Shown here piece after piece: positions 34,656-44,344 of a stretch of DNA of 64,000 bases. The position numbers and the translations under genes were made by a program. Origin of the DNA: Flammeovirga kamogawensis (lineage in GTDB: Bacteria > Bacteroidota > Bacteroidia > Cytophagales > Flammeovirgaceae). Under the pieces are notes generated by a model. That model was not told the origin of the DNA, searched no databases, and worked only from the letters and a program-made list of their open reading frames with translations. Within the stretch, counting starts at the first letter, position 1, and each line of letters opens with the position of its first letter. The DNA lies in contig NZ_CP076130.1 in the NCBI RefSeq assembly GCF_018736065.1, positions 320,001 to 384,000 on the forward strand. Reading direction: 5' to 3'.

Positions 34656-36176
34656 TTATTTTGTCAATTGATTACTGTCAACAACCTCCCAATCTGATAA
34701 TTGAAATGATTTATCGAAAAAAGCTTGTTTTGGAGCATATAACCTGAAATAAATAAACCACCCATCATTACCTACAGTTTTAAGGTAATTAGAAGATTTG
34801 ACTCCTTTGGGTTTCTTATTTCCAATATAAACATCAATAGAACCATCTTTATTTACAGTAAGGTCTGTTCTTCTTGAGTTAATTCCTATATCCTCAATTT
34901 CATTTCCACCGTTATCGTATGGACGTCGAGTATTTTCTGAATACAATGTAACCGACCAAAATTGTTCTACAGGAACATCTGCTGGAATATTTAATTTATA
35001 AGTTTTATCTGCTCTTAATAAATCTCCATTTTCATCTCTTTTAGTAGTCATATACACCTGCCCAAAACCAGGAGTAGGGTTTACCATTCCTTTTGTAGAA
35101 GATACTGCCTCGTAAAACCATACTGCTCTTTCATCTAAGTAAACCATTGTTTCGTTCTTCTGTTCAATTGTAAAATCAAATGATTTATACCAATTTGTGT
35201 TTTCCCAATATGGTGTTGAAAATCTAGGGTTTGTTTGTAAATTTCTAACCATTAATTCACCCATATTGTGAGCTTCTAACAATATTTTTTCTTGCCTAGG
35301 AGTAGGAGCAAAAGGTTTTCCTATTTCAAGTCCAAGTGGTTTTAACATAGCAATCCAAGCTTTATCTTCTTCTCTAACAGGTTCTTCGTTAATAATTTGA
35401 TGAAGTAATGCCCAAAATTCAATTCCTCTTGGAGAAGTACCTGACCATTCTTTGTCTTTTCCTTCAATAAAATTCGCTTCTTTTAAAGGTTCTTCGACTT
35501 TCCCTAATCTTAAATTCTTTTTAAAACTTTCGACTGCATTTTTCTCCTCACTAAGTATTCTGAGGCCAATAAAAAAATTATTCGTTTCCGATTGATATAT
35601 AAAATCAGCTTGTCCTTTATATTTTGAAGGGTTATCGTTTGGTCCTACAATAATATAACTACCGCCTTTCCCTTTATCTGGACCCGTTAATCCTAAATCT
35701 ACAATCGGTCTTTGCCATAAATCTAGAAATGCACCTGCTGTCATCCCTTTAGGGTAATCTACTTTTACAGCTCCATCCTGAAGGTTGGAAAAAGTGAAAA
35801 TATAAGGAGTAGTTAAATTACCTGTTACTACACCTCTTTTTTCATTTAAAGATTGTAACACTACAAAATTTTCTAAACCAGCAGCATCAAAAGCAGCATC
35901 TTCATTAATTCCCCAAGATCTCATAGAAACAATAGGAGTAGCCCAAATATATGCTTGAGATCCACGTTGAAAATCCATTGCGTCAAAGATTTCTTCAGCA
36001 CCTTCGGTGATATAATTATTATCAAGCGACACGTTAGAATATGGTGTTTCTATTAGCTCATTACCTATTAATGATGCGTCTGATAAGGTTAAAACATTTT
36101 GAGCATTGACTATCCTTGTTGAACCCAAAAATGTTAACCCAATTGCAAATTGCTTAATAAGTGTACTTGTTTTCAT
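34656..36176 (-). CDS. DUF1254/DUF1214 exported protein
   Basis: An exported protein of ~506 residues with the paired DUF1254 (about 55-190) and DUF1214 (about 370-490) domains. The start is placed at 36176, where a proper signal peptide begins (MKTSTLIKQFAIGLTFLGST); the frame runs 31 codons further up with no signal-like features. Motifs visible are QRGSQAYIWATPI, VTGNLTTPY and, near the end, FWSVTLYSENTRRP and WFIYFRLYAPK. The family is broad and without settled function. It is divergent from an AraC-type regulator gene, with starts ~165 bases apart, so that regulator may control it. Confidence 0.85.
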   Translation of the reverse strand: MKTSTLIKQFAIGLTFLGSTRIVNAQNVLTLSDASLIGNELIETPYSNVSLDNNYITEGAEEIFDAMDFQRGSQAYIWATPIVSMRSWGINEDAAFDAAGLENFVVLQSLNEKRGVVTGNLTTPYIFTFSNLQDGAVKVDYPKGMTAGAFLDLWQRPIVDLGLTGPDKGKGGSYIIVGPNDNPSKYKGQADFIYQSETNNFFIGLRILSEEKNAVESFKKNLRLGKVEEPLKEANFIEGKDKEWSGTSPRGIEFWALLHQIINEEPVREEDKAWIAMLKPLGLEIGKPFAPTPRQEKILLEAHNMGELMVRNLQTNPRFSTPYWENTNWYKSFDFTIEQKNETMVYLDERAVWFYEAVSSTKGMVNPTPGFGQVYMTTKRDENGDLLRADKTYKLNIPADVPVEQFWSVTLYSENTRRPYDNGGNEIEDIGINSRRTDLTVNKDGSIDVYIGNKKPKGVKSSNYLKTVGNDGWFIYFRLYAPKQAFFDKSFQLSDWEVVDSNQLTK

Positions 36177-36341
36177 TTTATCATGTATTAAATTGAACAT
36201 ACTTATTAAAACGGGGTGGAACGAATAAAATTTACGCTTCGAGTTCTCGCTTTTACGTTTTTGGTTCATTCTTAAAATTCCTGTAAATTCTAGTAGTAAT
36301 TTGAGTTAGGTAAAAATTAAAGAGCTTTGAATAAATACAAA

Positions 36342-37310
36342 ATGATAAATGGGTCTGGGTTAGAAGTAATAGAAAAACTTCAATCCATATTCGGTGGTAC
36401 TTTTAAAAATGATGTGTATGAAACAGATACTACAGAAGTATACCTTAAGTATGAATATTTTTGTCCTTTTGATGGTGTAGAAATCATGATTCACCACGTG
36501 AAATATAAAAAAGATATGTATATGGAGACGTATACGCCTGATACCAATGAGAAAAATATCTATTTTCAATTTGAATATATAGGCAATAACATTCCGAATA
36601 CTTTTACAAATGATACAGACAGAGATAATGCTAAAATGATGTCTATAATGAGTTCAAAAATACCATTATCATTTGTTGCTCAAAAAGGAAATGAAGTAAA
36701 ATGGATGACAGTAAGAGTACCTTATGATTACTATCATAATAAAATGAAACACCTAGAAGAGTACATAGGCAAAGCATTTGATAAAGACAGTAATTGGGTA
36801 CTTTATGATATTGCTCCAATGGCTATTAGTATTAATATCAAGAAGTTATTTGATAGAGATAAGAATCTTTCTACACCTTTACTTACTTCTTTATTTGTGT
36901 GTAGTGCTATAGAAAATGTAGCAATTTTTCTAGATAGAATTATTAAAAGAGACCCACTATCTGGTAGTGCAATAAATATGCACAGTGATGATATTGAAAG
37001 GATTCAAAATATAAAAAATGAATTAACGAACCTTTATCAAAAGACACCTTCCTTAAATGATTTAGCGGATAAATATGGTGTATCAATATCTAAATTGAAA
37101 AGAGATTTTAATGCTGTATTTGGCACCTCTCTTCATAAATTTCATGCAGATTATAAATTAGAAATGGCTTACAATATGCTTATTACAAAGCAGAGTTCTA
37201 TTACAGATGTTAGTAGACATTTTGGGTATTCAACAATCTCTCGTTTTTCTGAATCATTCAAACAAAAATATGGTGTTACTCCAAAACAGATAGCTAGTAA
37301 ATTCCAGTAA
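36342..37310 (+). CDS. AraC-family transcriptional regulator
   Basis: A ~322-residue regulator. I prefer the ATG at 36342; a TTG lies 15 bases upstream in frame. The N-terminal ~220 residues have no recognised ligand fold. The AraC double helix-turn-helix is at the C-terminus (LNDLADKYGVSISKLKRDF and VSRHFGYSTISRFSESFKQ, then YGVTPKQ). It is divergent from the DUF1254/DUF1214 gene, whose promoter shares the gap. Activation of that neighbour is the simplest guess. Confidence 0.85.
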   Translation: MINGSGLEVIEKLQSIFGGTFKNDVYETDTTEVYLKYEYFCPFDGVEIMIHHVKYKKDMYMETYTPDTNEKNIYFQFEYIGNNIPNTFTNDTDRDNAKMMSIMSSKIPLSFVAQKGNEVKWMTVRVPYDYYHNKMKHLEEYIGKAFDKDSNWVLYDIAPMAISINIKKLFDRDKNLSTPLLTSLFVCSAIENVAIFLDRIIKRDPLSGSAINMHSDDIERIQNIKNELTNLYQKTPSLNDLADKYGVSISKLKRDFNAVFGTSLHKFHADYKLEMAYNMLITKQSSITDVSRHFGYSTISRFSESFKQKYGVTPKQIASKFQ

Positions 37311-37643
37311 TGATTATCCTTTTTTTGAATTGATTTTAATCATAAAAAACAGTTCTATATCATGTTATAATTGTGCGAACAACAATTGTTGAGTATTGTA
37401 TTTTTAGTATTACGTTAATTAATACTTATTTTTGATAGCTTAATTTTATTAATACTTCCGTTGTAATATTCTAATGATGAGCAACTTACTGTATATAAAT
37501 ATTCTAATAAGAAGTAATATCGTTAAGGTATCTAGGTAAATTTTTCGTATATTAAAAGTATAAATAACAATTTATAAGTGGATTGACAATCAACTTATTA
37601 TAAGGTGTATATTAACTGAACTTGTATTTTAACTAAATAAATC
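37311..37643. other. Intergenic region upstream of the 31-residue peptide
   Basis: The 333 bases are very AT-rich. I see no gene, no terminator after the AraC gene, and no clear promoter box. Confidence 0.6.
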
Positions 37644-37739
37644 ATGAAAAATAACAGTCAAATTTTGGCCGGTATCATCGCAACTTTAGCCTTTGGTATT
37701 CCAACACTTTACGCTTTAGCAGTTTGTATTGCACAATAA
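37644..37739 (+). CDS. Small hydrophobic peptide, 31 residues
   Basis: A complete short frame from ATG 37644 to TAA 37739. It has a polar start (MKNNSQ) and one hydrophobic helix of about 24 residues containing G, P and one cysteine (C28). A plus-strand terminator follows 37 bases later, and ~330 empty bases precede, so this looks like a real single-gene transcript. One-helix peptides of this size often associate with membrane complexes or act as toxins; nothing in the sequence picks between them. No family is recognised. Confidence 0.45.
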   Translation: MKNNSQILAGIIATLAFGIPTLYALAVCIAQ

Positions 37740-37775
37740 TACAAAACTGTCCTATTATCAAGATGACAGATATTT

Positions 37776-37807
37776 TAGGTTGGATTCAATTATGAATTCA
37801 ACCTTTT
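37776..37807 (+). terminator. Terminator after the 31-residue peptide
   Basis: AGGTTGGATT (37777-37786) pairs with AATTCAACCT (37795-37804, one G-T pair), followed by five T. It overlaps the end region of the minus-strand TetR gene. Confidence 0.65.
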
Positions 37808-38371
37808 TCATTCCACCATTTTCCAAAGTAAATCAAAGGTCTTATCAATAATATCAGTAATTTCTGTAGCTGTTAAATCATGCGATTCTATAAACCTACA
37901 AACACCAAAAAGGTTACTTCCAATTAATGTATAAATCAGGTCAGGAGGGTACTGGCTTAATGAATTCTCTCCAATTGCTTCTTTTATTAAAGAAAAATGT
38001 GGAGTTAGATCCTGAGAAAACTCTTCTTTACTTATCATTTTGTTAAAAGGAGAATAGTAAAACTGTCTAAGATATTTATACTTATTTGGGTGTTCTATTG
38101 CCCAATATATTCCTACTGTAAATTGCTGTTTTACATTTTCCTTAATTGATTTATTCTTGTCTTCAGCATTAATAATTAAGGTGGTAATTTCTGTTCTGAT
38201 AGATTGATATACTCCTAAAACTAAATCATCTTTTGTTTTAAAATTATTAAATAATGTACCATTTGATACACCTGCTAATACTGCAATTTTTCCTGTAGGT
38301 GCACTAAAGCCATTTGATACAAACTGTTCTAATGCAGCATTAATTATAAGGTTTTTCTTATCGTTACTCAT
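37808..38371 (-). CDS. TetR-family transcriptional regulator
   Basis: This 187-residue regulator has a TetR helix-turn-helix at about 8-52 (IINAALEQFVSNGFSAPTGK then VSNGTLFNNFKTKDDL). The C-terminal ligand-binding helices show no recognised subfamily. A dyad-like TGATTGATTAGTCA lies at 38377-38390, just before its start and in the gap to the divergent GNAT gene, a possible own operator. The neighbouring GNAT gene is the natural candidate target. Confidence 0.88.
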   Translation of the reverse strand: MSNDKKNLIINAALEQFVSNGFSAPTGKIAVLAGVSNGTLFNNFKTKDDLVLGVYQSIRTEITTLIINAEDKNKSIKENVKQQFTVGIYWAIEHPNKYKYLRQFYYSPFNKMISKEEFSQDLTPHFSLIKEAIGENSLSQYPPDLIYTLIGSNLFGVCRFIESHDLTATEITDIIDKTFDLLWKMVE

Positions 38372-38470
38372 TATATTGATTGATTAGTCACTCTATAATT
38401 TCGAAAAATTATTTCCCAATACAAATATTTTCTCCATATTTAACAAAGCACTAAAAATTACTATTATAGA

Positions 38471-38908
38471 ATGCGATTTATATACATAACCACAAAAGAT
38501 AAGTTCTATCAAGCAGCAGTAGATTTAAGAATTGCTACTTTCTTTAAAGAATTTGATAAACCTGAAATTCTAATTAATGATGTTTATGAGAATGATAGTT
38601 TCCATATTGTGTGCTTAGATAAACATGATGTAGTTATTGGTACTGGTAGGCTTAATATTGAAGAAGACAAGGGAATTATTTCTCAAATGGCTGTTTCAAA
38701 AGAGTATCAAAATCATGGTATAGGAAGAAAAATTATTGAAATGATGATTGAGAAATGCCAAAAAAGTAATACTCAAACAATTGTACTTAACGCTAGGGAG
38801 GATGCTATAGAGTTTTATCAAAAATTTGGGTTTCATAAATTTGGTGAACCTTTTGCCTCAAAAAAAACAGGAGTACTACACAGAGTAATGAAAAAGGTGG
38901 TTTATTAA
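38471..38908 (+). CDS. GNAT-family N-acetyltransferase
   Basis: A 145-residue single GNAT domain. The acetyl-CoA binding segment is ISQMAVSKEYQNHGIGRKI (about 76-94), with the Q/R-x-x-G-x-G/A turn as QNHGIG. The C-terminal YQKFGFHKFGEPF motif is typical of the ElaA/general GNAT group. Substrate unknown. It is divergent from a TetR regulator. Confidence 0.88.
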   Translation: MRFIYITTKDKFYQAAVDLRIATFFKEFDKPEILINDVYENDSFHIVCLDKHDVVIGTGRLNIEEDKGIISQMAVSKEYQNHGIGRKIIEMMIEKCQKSNTQTIVLNAREDAIEFYQKFGFHKFGEPFASKKTGVLHRVMKKVVY

Positions 38909-39057
38909 ATATACTAGTGATTACCATTTTTCTCATTAGAGATACAATTATAAATTTTATCAATAGTATTATAGAAAAAATCAATTTTACAAATAGTGAA
39001 ATCTATAGTAAGTTTGTATCACAATAAATCGAAAGAGCAATTAAACTTAATATAGAT

Positions 39058-39621
39058 ATGTCACAAATAGGAAAACAAGTAGTAGATTTTAAAGTACAAT
39101 CATTTGCAAACAATGCATTCGAAACTGTTTCTAAAGCAGACGTTTTAGGAAAATGGTCTATCTTCTTCTTTTACCCAGCTGACTTCACTTTTGTTTGTCC
39201 AACAGAATTAGAAGACTTAGCTAACCTTTACGAAGATTTTAAAGCAACTGGAACAGAAATTTATTCGGTTTCTACAGATACTCACTTTGTTCATAAAGCG
39301 TGGCATGACACTTCTGAAACAATCAAAAAAATCAATTACCCAATGTTAGCAGACCCAACAGGTGTGTTATCAAGAGGTTTTGATGTAATGATTGAAGAAG
39401 ACGGTATGGCTGAAAGAGGTACATTTATTGTAAATCCTGAAGGTGAAATCGTATCTTACGAAGTTGTAGCTGGTAACGTTGGTAGAAATGCTGAAGAGTT
39501 ACTAAGAAAATTAAAAGCTTTACAATTTGTTGCTGCTAACCCTGCAGAGGTATGCCCAGCAAAATGGAAAGAAGGAAACGAAACATTGAAGCCTAGCATT
39601 GATTTAGTAGGCTTAATCTAG
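39058..39621 (+). CDS. ahpC: Alkyl hydroperoxide reductase subunit C (typical 2-Cys peroxiredoxin)
   Basis: It reduces H2O2 and organic peroxides. The peroxidatic cysteine is C47 (FTFVCPTE) and the resolving cysteine C166 (AEVCPAKW). Length 187 is exact for AhpC. The AhpF reductase partner is not adjacent: the gene is followed by its own terminator, so it is a single-gene unit. OxyR-type control is usual in the phylum, but no site is evident here. Confidence 0.95.
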   Translation: MSQIGKQVVDFKVQSFANNAFETVSKADVLGKWSIFFFYPADFTFVCPTELEDLANLYEDFKATGTEIYSVSTDTHFVHKAWHDTSETIKKINYPMLADPTGVLSRGFDVMIEEDGMAERGTFIVNPEGEIVSYEVVAGNVGRNAEELLRKLKALQFVAANPAEVCPAKWKEGNETLKPSIDLVGLI

Positions 39622-39645
39622 AAATAAATACTCATCCATACTTTC

Positions 39646-39687
39646 AGAGAGGTGAATCTATATAATGTAGGTTTACCTCTTTTTTTG
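39646..39687 (+). terminator. Terminator after ahpC
   Basis: AGAGGTGAA (39648-39656) pairs with TTTACCTCT (39672-39680), with one mismatch, followed by a run of T. Confidence 0.8.
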
Positions 39688-39786
39688 TTTCTATTTACAT
39701 GAAGAATATGACTTTTAGTAGAGGGATTAACTAGCTATTAGTAAAGGTGTTATATTAATTTATCACCCTAATAAATGGCTTAACCT

Positions 39787-42117
39787 ATGAAAAATATTCT
39801 TATTCTTTTCTTTCTATTTTTCACTCTAAAAATAGCTGCTTCGGATAGTGTAAAAGTAGACAGAACAGTTCTACCAATAAAAGATCCCTACAGAAAACAC
39901 ATTACAGTACAGAATGCAAGAAATGTAAAAGCGCCAAAACAATTTAAAGTAACTGCTCCAAAAGGGGCTCCGAATGTTGTGATAATTATGTTAGACGATG
40001 CTGGCTTTGGAACAGCAAGTCCTTTTGGAGGAATAGCCGATACACCACATATGGATAACTTTGCAAAAGAAGCTCTTTTATATAATCAATTCCATACTAC
40101 TTCTCTTTGCTCGCCAACAAGACAAGCGTTAAAAACCGGAAGAAATCATCACACATGTAATCAAGCAGCTATAACAGAAATGGCGACTTCTTTTCCTGGC
40201 TACACAGGTCAATTGCCAACTGCAGTCAATTCTATTGCAACAATCTTAAATTATAACGGGTATAGTACTGGTGCATTTGGTAAGTGGCACGAAACAGCTG
40301 TCTGGGAAACATCCATTTCTGGACCTTTTGATAGGTGGCCAAACCGTCAAGGATTCGATGAATTTTATGGCTTTATTGGTGGAGAAACCAATCAATGGAG
40401 ACCAAGTGTTTTTCATAACTTAAATAGGGTAGAAACTCCAAATAATCCTGAATATCACTTTATGAAAGACATGACGGATAGAGCTGTTTCTTGGGTGAAT
40501 TTTCAACAGGCTATGACACCTGATAAACCATATTTTATGTATTTTACACCAGGGGCAGTTCATGCTCCTCATCATGTTCCAGAAAGTTATATTGTCAAAC
40601 AAAAAGGTAAGTTTGATGAAGGTTGGGATGTTATCAGAGATAAAATTTTTGAAAAACAAAAGCAATTAGGCATCATTCCACAAGATGCTGTTTTACCTCC
40701 AAAACCAAAAGATATTAAAGATTGGAACAGTTTATCTGACCAAGAAAAAAAGCTTTTTGCCCGTCAAGCAGAAGTATTTGCTGCATTTTTAGAAATGACT
40801 GATTATGAGATTGGTAGACTATTGAGTAAACTTCCTAACCCAGATAATACTCTAATTTTTTATATTACTGGCGACAATGGAACAAGTGCCGAAGGTGGAA
40901 TGGATGGCTTATTTAATGAATACACTTATTTTAACGGAGCCAATAAATTTAATACAGTAGACTTTATGATGAAATACTATGATAAGTGGGGTAGCCCAGA
41001 AACTTATCCTCATATGGCTGCTGGGTGGGCTGTTGCTTTTGACGCTCCATTTAAATGGACTAAGCAAATTGCTTCTGATTATGGTGGAACAAGAAATGGA
41101 CTTATGGTAAAATGGCCTAAAGGTATAAAAACTAAAAAAGAAGTTCGACCACAATGGCATCATATTATTGATATTGCCCCAACAATTTTAGAAGCCTGTA
41201 ATTTACCTGAGCCGCAGTTAGTACATGGTATCCCTCAAATTCCTATGGCAGGAGTAAGCATGTTATATAGTTTCGATAATAAAGATATAGCAAGCAGAAG
41301 AACACTACAATATTTTGAAATGATGGGAAATAGAGGGTTATATTATGATGGATGGTTTGCCGGAACTGTACATTCCATTGCTTGGAAACAAGTTCCTGAA
41401 GCACCCATAGAGGAAGATAAATGGTTTCTATATCATGTAGAAGAAGACTTTACAATGGCTAATGATGTTGCTGATAAGTACCCAGAAAGGTTGAAAATAA
41501 TGCAAGATTTATTTAAAAATGAAGCTGTTAAATACAATGTATATCCATTAGATGATAGAAAAATTGAACGCTTAAATTCTAAATTAGCAGGCAGACCTGA
41601 CTTAATGGAAGGTAGAAAAGAATTAACACTCTTAGGAGGTATGACTGGATTATATGGTAATAATTTCTTGAATATTAAAAACACTTCTTGGGAAATTGAA
41701 GCTGAAATAGAGGGAAAAGCTAAGGTAACACAAGGCGTAATCTTACAACAAGCTGGTAGATTTGGTGGGTGGTCTTTTTATGCTCACAAAGGTAAATTAG
41801 CTTACACCTATAACTTTTTAGGTATTCAGGAATTTACTACAATTTCAAAAAGTTCTCTTCCTAAAGGTAAAGCTACTGTAAAAATGGAATTTAATTATGA
41901 TGGAAAGGGGAGAGGTAAAGGTGGACTTGCAACGATTTATGTAAATAATAAAAAAGTAGGAAGTGTTAAAGTGCCGTATACCCAAGCCATCGCATTTTCT
42001 GGTGACGAAACGGTGAATGTAGGGCTTGATTTAGAAACTATGGTAAGTCAAAATTATACACCAGAAAGCAGTAAGTTTAATGGTGAAATTTTATATGTAA
42101 CTACGAAATTAAAATAA
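39787..42117 (+). CDS. Exported arylsulfatase (S1 family)
   Basis: A 776-residue enzyme with a signal peptide (1-18). The sulfatase motif LCSPTRQALKTGRN carries C108, the residue matured to formylglycine; D70 and D71 in MLDDAGFG bind the metal. TGDNGTSAEGG (near 370) gives the second metal pair. The C-terminal ~130 residues form an extra beta-rich domain (WEIEAEIEGKAKVTQGV onward). This fits the large S1_4-like arylsulfatase group known from Pseudomonas AtsA. Substrate is probably a sulfated ester or polysaccharide. No maturase (anSME) or polysaccharide gene is adjacent. Confidence 0.9.
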   Translation: MKNILILFFLFFTLKIAASDSVKVDRTVLPIKDPYRKHITVQNARNVKAPKQFKVTAPKGAPNVVIIMLDDAGFGTASPFGGIADTPHMDNFAKEALLYNQFHTTSLCSPTRQALKTGRNHHTCNQAAITEMATSFPGYTGQLPTAVNSIATILNYNGYSTGAFGKWHETAVWETSISGPFDRWPNRQGFDEFYGFIGGETNQWRPSVFHNLNRVETPNNPEYHFMKDMTDRAVSWVNFQQAMTPDKPYFMYFTPGAVHAPHHVPESYIVKQKGKFDEGWDVIRDKIFEKQKQLGIIPQDAVLPPKPKDIKDWNSLSDQEKKLFARQAEVFAAFLEMTDYEIGRLLSKLPNPDNTLIFYITGDNGTSAEGGMDGLFNEYTYFNGANKFNTVDFMMKYYDKWGSPETYPHMAAGWAVAFDAPFKWTKQIASDYGGTRNGLMVKWPKGIKTKKEVRPQWHHIIDIAPTILEACNLPEPQLVHGIPQIPMAGVSMLYSFDNKDIASRRTLQYFEMMGNRGLYYDGWFAGTVHSIAWKQVPEAPIEEDKWFLYHVEEDFTMANDVADKYPERLKIMQDLFKNEAVKYNVYPLDDRKIERLNSKLAGRPDLMEGRKELTLLGGMTGLYGNNFLNIKNTSWEIEAEIEGKAKVTQGVILQQAGRFGGWSFYAHKGKLAYTYNFLGIQEFTTISKSSLPKGKATVKMEFNYDGKGRGKGGLATIYVNNKKVGSVKVPYTQAIAFSGDETVNVGLDLETMVSQNYTPESSKFNGEILYVTTKLK

Positions 42118-42140
42118 TATATATTCATACAGTTCAATTA

Positions 42141-42181
42141 AACACGTATCTTCAATTGTTGAGGATATGTGTTTTTTTTTT
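42141..42181 (+). terminator. Terminator after the sulfatase
   Basis: AACACGTATCTTCAA (42141-42155) folds back on TTGAGGATATGTGTT (42159-42173) with two mismatches, followed by a long T run. Confidence 0.8.
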
Positions 42182-42313
42182 AAAAATCTCGTTATTAATA
42201 AGATAATATTTCTTGTTTAGCAAAAGCTAATTTTATTATATTTGCTTCCTCACAATCAGACTATTGTGTACTTTTTAATATATAACTCTTCTCAAAAAGC
42301 TACTAAAACTACA

Positions 42314-43327
42314 ATGCAATCTTACGAATCCAACTTAGAATACATGGTTCTACTACTTCTTGCTGTATATGCAGGAATGTTTATTATATCTAATTGGCAA
42401 AAGAGTAAACATAAGAACCAAGAACAGGAAACTGTTTCAAGATTTATTAAAGGATTTCAATATTTTGAATTAACAATGTGTTTCTGTTTTATCATTGTTG
42501 TATTCTTATTTGTTGCTTATGTTCCGTTATCTTTTTCCCCTTTTTTAAGTTTAGAACAACTAATTTATTATACAAAAGCACTTGCAATTTTTGTCATTAC
42601 TTGTTTTGGAATAATCTCGTCACTTTTCAATTTTAAATACCATGATGAAGAGGGTATTGAAAAATTAAGTTCTTTTGGAGTTTTATGCATTGCTACTGTT
42701 GTTATTATTACGGTAATAAACATCAATATTGATTATCAACAAAAACAATTAGAAGGACTAAAAGCAAAGGAACTCTCTAGTTTACAAAATACTATGCTTA
42801 AAAAATCTCTTGCTTCATCAGAAAATCTATTTGATAGTCTAAGAGTTATGCTTAAATATAATGTAGATAATTTAGGGAAAAATGATGCAATATTAAGGTA
42901 TGAAAAAGATCAAGTTATTCGATTAAATCAGTTAGATAATAAACACAAGAATGCTTTTAATAAATTAATTGAAGTGCAGGATTCTATAATCAATAAGACC
43001 TTATATGCATCTCAAAAATCAGCATCCATTCTTCAAAAAATAGATAATACTGATAGCTTAATCTTCAACCTAAATAAAATGACTACAGGGATTGATATGC
43101 AAATTGATGATGTTAAGAGAAGTATTGAAACCGACTTGGGTGATAAAGTAGATGCTAATACTTTATTTTTGAAAAATGAAATGAGAGTGCTTAAAGAAAT
43201 TATGACAGTTAGAAATATTCAATTACAAGAACAATATAAAAGAGACTTACTCTATAAATTTTCACCTTATCAACCATCTGATTCACTTACAATTAAAGAA
43301 GTCATTAAGATTTTAGAATTGAATTAA
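42314..43327 (+). CDS. Membrane protein with C-terminal coiled coil, unknown
   Basis: A 337-residue protein from the ATG at 42314 (the frame opens at a TTG at 42242, less likely). About four membrane helices fill residues 8-155, then a long cytoplasmic coiled coil (~160-310) rich in K, L, D and N. No catalytic motif or family recognised. It immediately precedes three tandem copies of a non-coding repeat, the first beginning directly after its stop codon, which may be its 3' untranslated region or an sRNA made from it. Confidence 0.75.
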   Translation: MQSYESNLEYMVLLLLAVYAGMFIISNWQKSKHKNQEQETVSRFIKGFQYFELTMCFCFIIVVFLFVAYVPLSFSPFLSLEQLIYYTKALAIFVITCFGIISSLFNFKYHDEEGIEKLSSFGVLCIATVVIITVININIDYQQKQLEGLKAKELSSLQNTMLKKSLASSENLFDSLRVMLKYNVDNLGKNDAILRYEKDQVIRLNQLDNKHKNAFNKLIEVQDSIINKTLYASQKSASILQKIDNTDSLIFNLNKMTTGIDMQIDDVKRSIETDLGDKVDANTLFLKNEMRVLKEIMTVRNIQLQEQYKRDLLYKFSPYQPSDSLTIKEVIKILELN

Positions 43328-43470
43328 AAAATAGAATTTGATACTATTCAATCATAATCTATCAATTACTCCACTATAATTTATCGTTTATATAGATGTA
43401 GATAGAATAATAGTAGTATAGATAGTAGTTATATAGAAAAGAGCTTTCCAATGGAGTGCTCTTTTTTTAT
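43328..43470 (+). ncRNA. Tandem non-coding unit, copy 1 (putative small RNA)
   Basis: It starts with AAAAATAGAATTTGATACTA, followed by a variable stretch, then the 37-base core 43397-43433 (starts TGTAGATAGAATAATAG, ends AGTAGTTATA), then a terminator (43437-43469): AGAGC-TTTCC-AAT-GGAGT-GCTCT with a T run. The unit begins right after the stop of the coiled-coil protein gene. No ORF is present. Confidence 0.5.
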
Positions 43471-43544
43471 GTCAAAATTTTAGATAATTCACTGATTTGT
43501 AAAGATTAACGCATTCAATGTCATATAGATATAGGTCAGTATAT

Positions 43545-43690
43545 AAAATAGAATTTGATACTATTCAATCATAATCTATCAACTACTCCATTACAATTTA
43601 TCGTTTATAAAGGTGTAGATAGAATAATAGTAGTATAGATAGTAGTTATACAGAAAAGAGCTTTCCAATGGAGTGCTCTTTTTTTTTTTA
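43545..43690 (+). ncRNA. Tandem non-coding unit, copy 2 (putative small RNA)
   Basis: It is about 93% identical to copy 1 by eye over its whole length, including the AATTTGATACTATTCAATCA start. The core (43614-43650) is identical to copy 1 and the terminator (43654-43689) has the same stem with a ten-base T run. No ORF is present. Confidence 0.5.
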
Positions 43691-43852
43691 CGCTAAAATT
43701 AAGGTAAACTACTGTTTATCAAAGCTATAATAACACAATTGATAACATCATATTATTTAACAAAATATTAACGGCAGATTGTGAAACATTAATTTATGTA
43801 ACATCGTTACTATTATCAATGAAAACATTAAGTCAATAGAGATTGGAAGTAA

Positions 43853-43995
43853 AAAAAATAAAATCTGATACTTTTCAATCAAATATTGCAAATATGCCCA
43901 CAATAATAACCCGTTTAACTAAGTGTAGATAGAATAATAGTAGTATAGATAGTAGTTATAGAAAAGAGCTTTCCAATGGAGTGCTCTTTTTTTTA
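43853..43995 (+). ncRNA. Tandem non-coding unit, copy 3 (putative small RNA)
   Basis: The front box (TCTGATACTTTTCAATCA) is recognisable and the middle has diverged, but the 37-base core (43924-43960) and terminator stem (43962-43994) are identical to copies 1 and 2. Strong keeping of core and terminator next to a drifting middle points to selection on an RNA. No ORF is present. Confidence 0.5.
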
Positions 43996-44043
43996 TGCCT
44001 TAAGATTAAAGATCTGCAATCTATTTTTTATATAAAAGTAAAA

Positions 44044-44070
44044 ACCCGCTTCCAAAATATGAAAGCGGGT
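44044..44070 (-). terminator. Terminator, minus strand (downstream of AraC gene)
   Basis: ACCCGCTT (44044-44051) pairs with AAGCGGGT (44063-44070). On the minus strand TTTTTACTTTT follows, so it can end the AraC transcript ~275 bases past its stop. It also bounds the sRNA repeats. Confidence 0.65.
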
Positions 44071-44344
44071 AAAACACTAATTGATGCTAATAAATCATCT
44101 AAAATTTGGGTAAAGAATCTATTTCTTATTCATTTTTAAAAGGTTATAGTTAATTAACGGGTTTCTACTTTTATGTTTTACCTTATTAATTTCAATGTGT
44201 TCCTAATAAAAGCCATACTTTAATTTTGTACATATAATTAATCTTATGTTAAATAGAAATCATATAAAACTACCCTAGTTTATACTTCTATAATAGTAAC
44301 TGTAAATCAGTTGCTAAGAATGGTATATATTAGACCTACTTATC

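Noticed and set aside
43328-43995. CRISPR array.
   Set aside because: The three units are ~145 bases with unequal gaps and shared terminators, and no cas gene is near.
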